Source: Alviniconcha marisindica (Eukaryota; Mollusca; Gastropoda; Provannidae). From it: 64,000 bases of DNA. The DNA lies in assembly GCA_018857735.1 (NCBI GenBank), contig JABMCL010002002.1:472501-536500 (forward strand), in the 5' to 3' direction. The position numbers and the translations under genes are program-made. The notes beneath the pieces are model-generated. The model ran no database searches. It saw only the letters and a program-made list of their open reading frames with translations, and was not told the origin of the DNA. This document shows positions 48,911-61,138 of the stretch, one piece after another (within the stretch, counting starts at the first letter, position 1; every line of letters begins with the position of its first letter).

Positions 48911-49740
48911 TTTCATCTCTTCCTTCAGAGCTCTTCTTTGCAACTGTTCTGCACCCCCCCCCCCCTTCTTTCCTCGTTGGCAGCAATTCTCACTGCACTG
49001 CTTGCTGCTACTGTTGGCATTGGCATTGGTGCTCTGTGTGCGCTTTAGTCTCAGGTTGCAGGTGAGAGTCTGGGCAACAAAGACTTACTGTGTCATACTG
49101 TGATGAAACTTACTCGCTTTTTTTCTTTTTTTCTCAGTTCTGACCCAATTTGCCACAATGCGAGGACATGAAATGTACAAATGCTTGCAGACTTCTCATT
49201 TTCCAAAAGCTATCTTGAACAAATGGACTAATTTTCATTGTTATCATTGAAGGCGTGCGCATCTTCGTAAAACCAAGATTTTCTTAAATGGGATCAATAG
49301 TATGCTACTGCAAGTACATGGGAAAAAAGCATGGGAGATGATAGAACATGTGGTCAGTCTGAACATCCACACTGAAAGCTTTTGGGCAGAAGTTTTCAAA
49401 TGGCCCAGGCACCATCATGTTATACTTGTAAATGCAGAAAGTGCAGTTTCTTCTGTGTTGCCCTACCAATCTGAGAGGTTCACCCACACTCCGAGCCTCA
49501 CTTTCCAGCACCCTTCCTCTAAACTCTGCTAAAATCAGTTACACATCTGAAGGGGAACTACTTATCTCTGTGTGTCTGTCTTCTGAAATCACCCCCAGGT
49601 CTTAGGCTGCTAAATGCTCTCTGAAAAAGAAGCAAAAAGTTTGGGTACTGGTAATAAGACTGTGGAATCAACATGGTACTGAAGCACATGGATAGGTGTA
49701 TCCACCGTCGGTAAAAAAAATAAAAAATGTCTTGATTCAA
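48911..49740 (+). other. PEX11: Probable PEX11 3' UTR
   Basis: Follows the PEX11 stop. A poly(C) stretch lies near 48954-48964. The first AATAAA-like signal I noted is near 49719. The exact end is not determined. Confidence 0.35.
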
Positions 49741-50021
49741 ATGATCTGGGTATTATTTGTGCTGGTGTAAGCACTGTGAGTGGCTATAAAAGAAATGCCT
49801 GATACAATCATGAGTTGTCTATTAAAAACTTACTGCCATTTAAGTACCAAAGGAAAACTATCAGTTAGCTGATGTTTTGTACGTTGTTTGTTAGTGTTCC
49901 TCAGCTAAATGTAAACTGAAGGGGGGCTTAATGTCCTCGGATGTCAGGCTGACATGTGGGGGGGGGGGGGGGGGGGGGGGGAAGGATCTGAAACAAAATG
50001 ACTGCTAGCGTCCTAAAACAA

Positions 50022-50080
50022 GATCCAAACACAAAAAGGTTCAAACAAACGCTTATTTATTTTGACACGGATTCACAGTA
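50022..50080. repeat. Terminal fragment of the same poly(G/C) MITE family
   Basis: gatccaaacacaaaaaggtt and gcttatttattttgacac match the element ends. A 24-bp poly(G) at 49958-49981 lies just before it. No second terminus was identified. Confidence 0.4.
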
Positions 50081-50720
50081 TGCAAATTTTCGGGGAAATT
50101 CCCTTTGTCAAGCCACAAAACGACACTTTGACATATTAGGAACAAAGTAAACCAAAGCTCAGAGTTGGAGGTTATTATATATGTCCACTGTGCCATTGCT
50201 GAAAGGCAACTCTTGCTTTCTGCTTCTGTTAAATAACTTTCAGATCTCGTCTGGCAGCCGGATGTGACTCTTTGCGTGTATATGGAATAGCACTGGGATG
50301 ATGTGAATGCAGATTGATTCTGTTTGAACGTTTCTGCACTCCAACTTATGTGTGCATAATGTGCGAGTGATATTTGTATGTGTGTCTGCGTGCATAAAGT
50401 GGAAATTTTATCCTTGTGCAATGACAATTATTGCCAAAATCTGCCCTTTGTTGAAGTTAGTGAGGCATGATATCTATTTGTATATTCACTTGTTTTATTC
50501 GCCTCAGGTTGTTTTACTGGTCACAGGGTGGTCTGCGTGCAAGGGTATGTGTGACTGAGCGACTGGATGCGTCTGTGATGATATTTACTCTGTGAATGTT
50601 TTTTACTTTTAGTTTGCGGCTAGATTTGATGACTGATCATGCTTCACTTCGAATCGTTTTGTTATATTCAAGTTTCAGACCAGAAAAATAATCAAACAAT
50701 GCTGACTGCCTGTATTCTGA

Positions 50721-50824
50721 GATCAAAACACTCAAAAGGTTAAAAAGAATGCTTATTTTAATTATATAAGACAATTCTGTGAAAACACCTTTCTCAAGCA
50801 TCAAACAAACCCTTGGTGCTTCAA

Positions 50825-50855
<31 letters not shown>

Positions 50856-51004
50856 CACTTCTCTGCGAACTGAAAGCTAAGCAGATCAAATTTTATGCCT
50901 ATCATTGTTTCTTAGGTCCTCGCCTGAAAAGGTGTTTTCACTGAAAATTTGCACATGTTTTGTATTGTTTAATTAAAATAAGCTTTCTTGTTCATTGTTT
51001 TGAT
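50721..51004. mobile_element. MITE with internal poly(C) tract, copy 2
   Basis: The left end gatcaaaacactcaaaagg with gcttattttaat is matched at the right by inverse complement atcaaaacaatg...gcttattttaat. It encloses a 30-bp poly(C) at 50827-50856. Same family as the element at 7402-7645. Confidence 0.55.
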
Positions 51005-51239
51005 GTTATTCAAGTTTAGTCACCTGAGCTGCATTTGGACTTCAGTGCAGTTGTGTGTGCAGATGGTGAGGATGCATGTATACATGCAGTAGATGTGGGT
51101 GGGTGTGTTTGTGGGTGTGGTTTTCAATGCTAATAGTCATGCAGACTCCTCAACCTGCAACTCGAAACCACATTTCAGCTGTTCTTACCAGATCTTTTGT
51201 AATGTGTGGATAAATGTTTTGTTGAAAGATGCTGTGAAA

Positions 51240-51600
51240 GGAATGCAAGGGTGTGTGGGAGATGAGCACTGGTGTGTGTGCTTTCAATTTCACTGTGTGG
51301 ATCTTGCATGTGTCACCGCTGGGAAAGGAATGGAAGGGTGGGAGGTGGACGAGCACTGGTGTGTGTGCTTACAATTTCACTGTGTGGATCTTGCCTGTGT
51401 GTCACAGAAAGCACTGGTGTGTGTGCTGGGAAAGGAATGGAAGGGTGGGAGGGAGACGAGCACTGGTGTGTGTGCTTACAATTTCACTGTATGGATCTTG
51501 CCTGTGACACTGCTGGGAACGGAATGGAAGGGTGGGAGGGAGATGAGCATGGGTGTGTGTACTTAAAATTGCACTGTGTGGATCTTGCCTGTGACACTGC
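51240..51600. repeat. About 90-bp tandem repeat, four copies
   Basis: Repeated gatgagcactggtgtgtgtg, caatttcactgtgtggatct and gggaaaggaatggaagggtg. Confidence 0.85.
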
Positions 51601-51650
51601 ACCATAACCTTTTTGTACAGTTTGTGAGGAAAATCGACCTTCTACCTTAA

Positions 51651-52443
51651 AGGACAAGTCCAAGGTTAGGGGTGATTTTGGACACGATTTCCGTTAAAGC
51701 TCACTGAGAACGATGATGTAGGTGAAACTGTGATCTGAGGGTTATAAATGCACGAAAAAAAAGGCATTTTCTGTCATACCGAAAGCGTCGCCATGACGCC
51801 CAAATCACGTGACCATATGCCTACTACGTCACTCTGGGGAGTCGCTGCAAAATGGCCAACTCAAGCTCCAAAGACGAAACTGATATTTGCCCGAGAGACC
51901 CACAAGGATACAGCCGTATCAGTTTGAGCCTGTCAGGCAGGATTTTGAAAGAGTACTGGAACATCGTGTCAGCTTCGAAGAAAACCCCATGCGGTATTCC
52001 ATGGGGTTTGCGAAATCTCACTCACTGAAGTGCTCGCTACACAAATGGGCATGATGCGGCGCAGCAAGAAAGTCAGCTCGTTTGAATTGTATAAATTTAA
52101 TCCACTTTCGCCCCACTGCAGGTCGATTGCACTGGAGCTCGTGCATTGTTATACCTGCGGTCGTCTGCAAATTGTTACAGTTCACGGCAACACAGTAGGC
52201 CGGCATAGTTAACTTTTTTGTCGACCACACACATACACAGTTTACTGAAGAATCTAAGATGGCAACCGCACTGACTTCCCAGACTGACGTCACTTCCGGG
52301 AAAGCCTACAGAAAATAAAATCGATTAAAAACCCAATTAAACATTTTTTTTATTTTTTTATTTTATTAAATCTGCAACTAGTGACTCATTTGTCAATCAT
52401 TTCGATGGTCATTTTGCATACTTAAAAACCTTGAACTTTTACT
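51651..52443 (-). mobile_element. Kolobok-like DNA transposon remnant with THAP domain
   Basis: The element is bounded by TTAA at 51647-51650 and at 52444-52447. Its ends are inverted: AGGACAAGTCCAAGGTT on the left, and AGTAAAAGTTCAAGGTT as the reverse complement of the right end (3 mismatches in 17). On the minus strand it codes for a THAP (C2CH) zinc finger. Kolobok superfamily elements are known for TTAA target duplications and an associated THAP protein, so this superfamily fits best. No transposase is visible, so it is non-autonomous or decayed. Superfamily assignment is inference. Confidence 0.65.
52018..52212 (-). pseudogene. THAP-domain ORF of the transposon, interrupted
   Basis: An ORF on the minus strand starts MPAYCVAVNCNN, continues with a Trp-containing KWIKFIQFKRADF block and reaches HLCSEHFSE before a TGA. 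The C-x4-C and C-x2-H pairs of a THAP zinc finger are visible. After the stop, the same frame continues DFANPMEYRMGFSSKL, which looks like the rest of the usual THAP sequence, so the stop interrupts the domain. No AVPTIF box is seen. Confidence 0.6.
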
Positions 52444-52447
52444 TTAA

Positions 52448-52908
52448 AGGGGACCCCAGTTGAAGAGTCAAGGTGGCCTTAAAGTGTAGAAAATGTGCAA
52501 ATATTTCCCGTCACAGGCTTTGTATGGTGATTCTCTCAATATGTATGCAACAGAAGTGCTTTTTTACATCAAACATAAGTTCCTCAGGTGTGTGGTTCAC
52601 TCTCTACCCAGTTGAGAGCAGAAAAGGTTGGCTCATAATGTAAAAACATTTACTTCTGCCACACACGCCAGCCTTGTTCATATCATAGACAGACTGCCAG
52701 ACACTGTTGTGCCACACAAGCCGGCCTTGACACAGACTGCCAGACACAAAATGGCAGTAATTTCAGCCATATTTTTCCCGACTTTCAAACGTTGATTTTT
52801 AACAGACTTTACTGAAAGTTGACTGGACAAACTGCTGTGAGTCACTGCGTATTTTTTATCCCATTCCTATCAGTGGGGTTCATGATACTCCTTCTCTTCG
52901 GGTCCCCT
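52448..52908. mobile_element. TTAA-flanked MITE abutting the THAP element
   Basis: It starts AGGGGACCC and ends GGGTCCCCT, exactly inverted, with TTAA at 52444-52447 and 52909-52912. The left TTAA is shared with the THAP element. No coding sequence is seen. It may be a Kolobok or piggyBac derivative. Confidence 0.6.
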
Positions 52909-53829
52909 TTAATTGTGGTGCTGTTTTCACAGACCCTATAGTATAACTTTATAAGTGGCCGACAGAACTTTATTTTTTCCCCTGATGGCTGGGGACAATG
53001 CAAATTGTTCCCTTGGAGACACAGTGCCCATATATGGGCACAGTGGGTACTAACTCTTTTTTAATTTTTTCATACTGTGACTTGCCAATGAAAATCCATA
53101 CTGTGACTTGCCAATGGAAATTGATTTGATTCAAATAAAGTTTATAAACACTTACCTTTCAAAAGAGTTTATCTTCCTTTTATTACGTTCAGCCACAAGT
53201 ACACACACATGGAAACTATATGTTATTACACCTTTTTGTTACATTTGTTTGATACCAAAGACAGGACAAACCTTGAGCTCCAGAATCAACCAGCAGCATT
53301 GTATCAAGTCTTCAGACCTGCTGTGTGCCATTATTATTATTACTGGAATCACCCTGATATAACCATACTGGTTGACTGGGTGTAAAACACCAAGTTACTT
53401 ATTTACTTACAGTTACTGAAATACAACACTTACTGTTACTAGAATACACTACAATTTGGCACAGGTACCAGCGAATACAAAGTAATATCACACAGTCTTG
53501 ACAGTAAATGCTGTTTAATATCACTGTGCAAGTGGTCAAAAACATGCATTTGTGGGCAAAATAAGTGAACAGCTGATTTTGAATGTAAACCAAAAAAAAT
53601 GAGTGTAAACAAAAATTTACACAATAATTTGAATGTAAAAATAATTTATACAATAACTTCATTTGAATGTAAACAACAATTTATACAATAATTTGAGTGT
53701 AAACTACAATTTATACAATAACTTCATTTGAATGTAAACAAACATATGCTTCAACTTTCATTTCATTTTACTCTCTTCATATTCTTCATAATAAACAATG
53801 AATAACAAGAACTATAAACCACTGCCAGG

Positions 53830-54745
53830 CAACTACCCTCAAACAGCGTTTCCCCACACTTGACCCTCACATCATTTCCCCACCCCTGACCCTGACATTC
53901 ACCCAATGTTGGATGAGACAACAGAATGTGCCAGTGTTTCCCCACACCTGACCCTGACGTTCACCCAGTGTTGGATGAGACAACAGAATGTGCCAGTGTT
54001 TCCCCACACCTGACCCTGATGTTCACCCAGTATTGGATGAGACAACAGTGTGCCAATTTCCCCACACCTGACCCTGATGTTCACCCAGTAGTGGATGAGA
54101 CAGCAGAGTGTTTCACCATTTCCCCACACCTGACCCTGCCACCATTTCCCCACACCTAACCTTGACGTTCACCCAATGTTGGATGAGACAACAGTGTGCC
54201 AGTTTCCCCACACCTGACCCTGATGTTCACCCAGTGTTGGATGAGACAGCAGAGTGTGCTACTGTTTCCCCACACCTGACCCTGATGTTCACCCAGTGTT
54301 GGATGAGACAGCAGAGTGTGCTACTGTTTCCCCACACCTGACCCTGCCACCAACAGTGCGCCAGTTTCCCCACACCTGACCCTGACGTTCACCCAGTGTT
54401 GGATGAGACGGCAGAGTGTTTCACCAGTTCCCCACACCTGACCCTGACATTCACCCACTGTTGGATGAGACTGCAGTGTGTCGCTATTTCGCCACCTTGA
54501 CATCCACCCAGTGTTGGATGAGACGGCAGAGTGTTTCACCATTTCCCCACACCTGACCCTGACGTTCACCCAGTGTTGGATGAGATGGCAGTGTTTCACC
54601 ATTTCCCCACACCTAACCCTGACGTTCACCCAGTGTTGGATGAGACGGCAGTGTTTCACCATTTCCCCACACCTAGCCCTGACGTTCACCCAGTGTTGGA
54701 TAAGATGGCAGAGTGTGCCACCATTTCCCCACACCTGACCAAACC
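53830..54745. repeat. About 60-bp minisatellite, about 14 copies
   Basis: Unit tttccccacacctgaccctg plus acgttcacccagtgttggat plus gagacggcagagtgtt with deletions in several copies. Intergenic between PEX11 and MTRR. Confidence 0.9.
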
Positions 54746-55798
54746 ATCATACATGTGTACAAGTGCAGTGTTACTTGCCACTGCAGCATCTACACTCCAA
54801 TTTTAGGGATTTCAATAAGGGAGTTTCTCATGTCAGGAAGACTGCCATAGCTGAAAGCAATCCTGACGTAGAAATCTCAACAAACAATTATGTTTTGGCT
54901 AGAGACAAAAAGATGCCAGTAACGACAATGCCAATTTAATAGTCTCATATATATGTAGACAGATGTTCTGGTTAAAAAGCATGTAAGTATGCACACTTTG
55001 ACAACAGAAGAGATCCTTCCCATCAGCCTAGTCATGATAAAATGCATGCAAAGTGTATTTTGATTTATATCATCATTTCTTTTGTGAAGGTGTTGCAAAC
55101 ATATCAACTCAACTTACATACAGCCACTCAGTCAGAGTCGCATACAACTAGAGTGCAGTGGGTCTGCTCTGAAGCAGAGGACAGCATTGTACAGTTGCCA
55201 TTGCGAAGCACTTAGGGCTCACCTGAAGACAAGGCACTCAGCTAGTGTTTACATACAAAAGCTAAAAACACACACACACAAACTGGAGGTATATGTTAAT
55301 CAGTATCACAGATTTTGCTCACAGTGGAGACACCACAACAATCAGCAGCAGGGTCTGTGCCCTTTAAAAAGTAAAACGCTCTGGTGGGTCTCCAGAGTGC
55401 ACAACCTATTTGGCTGCAAAACATCAGCCCTTTCACTGGGTTACTTATTTACTCACAACATGATTAGAAACCTGATCACATACAAGCAGCATAGTAATGA
55501 ATTCATTCAGAGAAATAACTGATTTCAACCCACACACATGTGTGCACAACACACACTAACACAAACTCAGCCACACACTGATACACACATATTAATAATT
55601 AACACACCACACCACACACACACCACCTCCATCCAAAATCCATTGTGATGCCTAAGCAAATTAGTATATTCCGCAGTTCATCAATCATGAATATCATGAA
55701 GTAATTGAATGTAATGTCCACATCACTTCATACATGATACTGTCAGCACTTTTCTGGCACCGATGGTGAACACCTTTAACTGATGCAGACACCAACAC
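54746..55798. other. Intergenic / probable MTRR 3' UTR
   Basis: Immediately downstream of the MTRR stop on the minus strand. An ATTAAA (plus-strand tttaat) occurs near 54935. No other feature recognised. Confidence 0.35.
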
Positions 55799-58700
55799 TC
55801 AGGTCCAAACATCCTCCAGATAGTGTCGGTGTATCCTCATCTTCATCACATATGTCTTTGCGTCATCTGCACTCAGCCCTGCAGTGACCAAAAGAAGAAA
55901 ATGATTTGCATGAGATGTGAACTGGGTTAAACCTCATCACACACTCTTTGAAATGAAACTCTGCTTAGGAAAAAGTAGTTCAAATATCCCAAACTGTAAA
56001 CTCTACTTCTAGTGTTGATCTCTCTCTTAAGGCAGAACCATCTAGAGTACCTCTCTCTTAAGGCAGAACCATCTAGTGTACCTCTCTCTTAAGACAGAAC
56101 CATCTAGTGTCCCGCTCTCTTAAGGCAGAACCATCTAGTGTACCTCTCTCTTAAGACAGAACCATCTAGTGTACCTCTCTCTTAAGACAGAACCATCTAG
56201 TGTACCTCTCTCTTAAAACAGAGTGGTTCAAACATAAGCCAAAGTGGTTCAAACATCCTAACTGTAAACTGTACTTCTAGTGTACCTCTCCCTTAAGACA
56301 GAGTGGTTCAAACATAGGACAACGCGGTTCAAACATCCTAACTGTAAACTGTACTTCTAGTGTACACCTCTCTTAAGACAGAACCATCTAATGTACCTCT
56401 CTCTTGGGACAGAGTGGTTCAAACATTTACACTGTACTGCTTACTTCTAACGCTCCTCTCTTAGTGGCTGGCAAAGGACACTTGAGAGAGCTGTACAACT
56501 GAACAAACTGAGGCACAGAACATCGGAGAGTACTGTACAATTGAATGAACTGAGGCAAGGAACACCTGAGAGTTGAGAGTACTGTACAAATGAATGAAAC
56601 AGCACAAGGAAAATCCCCACAGGAGCTACAGGAGAATTTTCTTCTCCATGGTCAACTTTCTGTGCTGATTTATTTCAGTATTTATTCCACCCGTGTGTTA
56701 CCACAATAGCAATAAAAAAAGATCCTGGTCATTCTGCAAAAGTGCAGGTGGCAGGTTACAGCTAAACTCGCATGCACCTTACGTATGTGGCTTTGTGTGA
56801 AGTGACAATGTAAACTGGTGCATGGTTGTATGGCGTACACAGAACGTGTGCCAAAACAGCGTCAGTTTCATCTGGCATGAGCCATAAAACAACTAAACAG
56901 TACTGTCAGTACACCACATCGCTGGATATTCAAAAAAGTGCTATAAAAAGGATAGTCACTCAAAAAAGTGTTATAAAAAGGATAGTGACATATGTGACAT
57001 GATTGCAATGAATGTGCTCAAGAGCAAAGAATAGTGCTATATAAAAGCGATCAGTCTTAATAATAATAATAATAAATCAGTCATTTACAATCAAATACAC
57101 ATAACAGAACTGGGGACACTAGGCCACACAACAGTGGCCTTCAGAAGCTGCAAGAAGAAATGCAATGCGTGCAATGACAAAGTCACCACCCACCTTGTTC
57201 CTGCATTATCACATTCTCGATGGCAGCGCTGACGTCTTTGGCCATGTTTTTGGCATCGCCACACACAAACACCACAGCCTCTTTCTCATGAATCAAGCGG
57301 TAGATTTCTGAAGAATGCGCTCGGATGTTGTCCTGCACATATCTGGGACTGTCGTGGCTGTCAGGCACGTCACGTGAAAAAGCCGGCAGAAACTTGGTCA
57401 GGACACCTTTCCTCTGAAAGGCCTTCACTGAAGTCCTGAAAAAGAGAGACCCCATAAGATTTCAGTGTTGGGGAACCCATCAACAGCTACAGAGCCTGGC
57501 TACTCAGGCTAATACTGATTTCTACAGAGCTGGATGACACAGAGTGATGTTTTGTCACGTTAACACCAACAATTACAGAGCCTCGCTACTCAGGCTAAAA
57601 CTTGTTTCTATAGAGCTGGATGACACAGGGTGATGTTTTCTCACATTAACACCAACAGCTACAGAGCCTCGCTACTCAGGCTAAAACTTGTATCTACAGA
57701 GCTGGATGACACAGAGTTAGACTTCTCAGGCCAACACCAACTGCTACAGAGCCTGACTACTCAGGTTAATATTGATTTCTACAGAGCTGGGCTACAGACT
57801 AACACTAACTGCTACAGAGTCAGGCTAACACTGATTTCTACAGATCTGGATGACACAGAGTTAGGCTTCTCAGGCTAACACCAGCTGCTACAGAGCCTGG
57901 CTACTCAAATTAATATTGATTTCTACACAGCTGGGCTCGGCACAGACAAGTCACTGGGTGGATGGAAGTTCTGGTTGGTCCGAGAAAATATCTGGACCTG
58001 AAAAGCGCATGGTTGCAAAGATAATTCAAATAACACAATTCAAATAACACTGCTACAGAGCTGGGCTACTCAGGCTAGTACTGTTAAAGAGCTGGGCTAC
58101 CAAGGCTAACACAAACTGCTACAGAGCTGGGCTACCCAGGCTAACACCAGTTGCTAGAGGTCTGAGCTACCCAGGCTAACACCAGTTGCTAGAGGTCTGG
58201 GCTACCCAGGCCAACACCAGTTGTTATAGAGCTGGGCAACTCAGACTAACATCACCTGCAATAGAGCTGGGATACTCAGACCACTACAGAGCTGTGTTAT
58301 TCGGGCTAACACCAGTTCTTACACAGCTGGGCAACTCAAACTAACATTGACTGCAGTAGAAGATCCTTAAAAACGACCTGCATGAATTGTAGTCTTCTAA
58401 ACTGCAATACCTCATTCCTGCATAACCTCAGAGTCATCAATTGCTTCTTCCTTTTTAAGTTTTAAAAATGTTTTCAAATGTTTAAACACAAAAGGAGAAC
58501 TCACCTGAACAAGAAATCTCGCTCTTTGTGCCTGCAGCCAAACAACAGCCAAGTCTCTCCAACAGGCTTATCTACCCCTTCTTGCTCCAAGCGCAGTTGT
58601 CTCTCCTGTAGAAAGCCAATGTAGGGAGCAACACCAGTGCCTGGCCCGATCATGATCAGCGGCACAGACAAGTCACTGGGTGGATGGAAGTTCTGGTTGG

Positions 58701-61042
58701 TCCGAGAAAATATCTGGACCTGAAAAGTGCATGGTTGCAAAGATAATTCAAATAACACAATTCACATAACACTGGTTGGGAGTCTGGCTACAATCTTTAT
58801 GAGAAAAAAAACTAACAAAAAACCCAAAAACCTACTGACTTCTACTAGTTCCAGTTGACACATGTTTATTTCTTCCAACACACCAAATATGAAACAGATC
58901 AAAAATGCAGATGCACAACTTTAAAAAAAACTTGTGCTCTCTCTCTCTCCCCCATTCCCCCCTCCCTCTCTCTCCTCCCCCCAGCCACCACCCCCTCCCA
59001 CTCTCTCCCTCCCTCCTCCTCCCCAACCCCCCCACCCCACTCTCCCTCCCCATCCCACCTCTTCTCTATCTGTCTCAAAGACAGCTTGCCTGACAGGCAT
59101 TTCTTTGAGTGGTGTGTAAAGCTCAGTCAGTCAGCCACCCTACCTTCCTCTCCCTCTCTTTGTGCATATTTTTGCTACTGGTGATTAACTTCAAACACAA
59201 AAAGCAGACCATCTTGGCTTCAGTCAGGAACACTGAGCCACAACAGGGCCAAGACTGGAATGTAAGTAAAGTACTGTTTGAGAATGACTGATATTCAAAT
59301 ATGCAGTCGCCCCCCTCCCCCCGATATCCCATAATGGCTGACTGTGTAAAATACCAGTATTTACTTACTTCTCCCCCCCCCCCCCCCCCACAACATATAT
59401 GCATACACAAACACAAACATATATATATATATATATGCACTAATGCAGGCATGAGTGCACACACACATACACACCCCATCCCCCAACACTCACACATGCC
59501 CGATACTTGAAGAACACTCACCTCTACATCCTCAAGTGACACGGACTCCATCTGAATCACCAGATCCATTGCAACGTCCCCACCACCCTTCCCATCACGC
59601 TGCAGTGGCTGTGTGATGTCATCCAGCCAGCCGGTGCACAGACCACGGCGGCTGTACAGCCGACACTGGGAAGACGGGATGTCCACCACGTTAAAGGCAA
59701 TGTCAACATGACCTGGCCGCCAGTCATCACAGCTGCACACATAATCAGCAAATTGATTTTTTCTATATAAAAAAAACCCAATAAGACCACGAAGGAAAAT
59801 GATGATGACACTATAACAGTCCTTTGGATGAGATAATAAACCAAGGTACCCCATGCGTATAAACATGCCAAATTCTGAAAAAGGGTATACCTGCTTGACA
59901 GCATTATATAAGGATGACCAATGATAATGAAGCCACATGGTTCAGGAGCTGTGTGAGAGTCGAGGTGGCCGTCCTGGGCTGTCCGTCCTAACGAGCCTTC
60001 TGGTTTCCGTGGACGTAAACAATTATTGAACCGTGCTTCGGCATTGGTCACAACTTGTCCCTAATATGTCAACTGACATCTGAGGACATTAAGCAACACT
60101 TCACCACCAATGAAGCCAGTTGGTCCTGACTCACCTGCAAGCAGAGTAGGGTCGAGGCTGCAGTCTTGGAAGATGCTCTGTGACACACAAAAGAAATAAG
60201 ACCATTAGTACCAATATAATGAAGATTTTGACATGAAAACACTTAGGCTAAAAATTCTTGAAATCTGCCATCACCAGCCTACAAGTATTCAAATTCTGAG
60301 TCTAAAAAAACATTCATACCACTTGTGGTGGGGAGTAAAAATGACACTTATCAATATCAGCACACATGGATAGGCAGATAGTTGCCACTTGATAAACAAC
60401 TGGACTGCAGACAGAGGCATTTTGTCCGTGTCAGTTTCTACTGGTCTAATGCAGTTTAACTCTATGGACACACCAGTTTATGTTGTCTGTTTCGACATCT
60501 TGCATAGGTCAGAAAAGCAGGAAAACACATACACATGATAATAATCATCATAAAACATTTTTCTACAACACCATTTCCCTTTGACAAAAACAGGCTCAAA
60601 GCATTTTACAACCCCAACACAATCCAAAATGGCAATAGCCTATTCTGTGGACGTATATGTGGAAAACAATAATCATACCTATCATTATCAATCAATTATG
60701 TGGATGTATGAGTGAAAAACAATAATTTAGCATACCTATAAATCAATTTTGTGGATGTGTGAGTGGAAAACAATAATTTAACATACCTATCAATCTCTCT
60801 ACAGGTGGTTGGCAGGAGGTAAATGTGTACAACACATCCAGCAATGACACGTTCTCTGCACGCACAAAAGCTGCATAGTCCTCCGCCCCTTCCTTGCTAC
60901 ACAGCTCCTGAAGACGACGCTTCTCTGATGCATCACATGTGTGGTCCACCAGTAGTCGCAGCAGAGCCTGAAAGGTTATATCAATAACAATTACAGTATT
61001 TATCCAGCACAAAATCTTGTCCAGAGAGACTATTCTAAGCAT

Positions 61043-61138
<96 letters not shown>

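Noticed and set aside
48578..48943. 121-codon minus-strand frame opposite PEX11
   Set aside because: Antisense shadow of the GC-rich last PEX11 exon.
59123..59938. 271-codon minus-strand frame as a single protein
   Set aside because: Only 59522-59732 is an MTRR exon. The rest is intron read-through, including CA- and AT-rich sequence and a poly(C).
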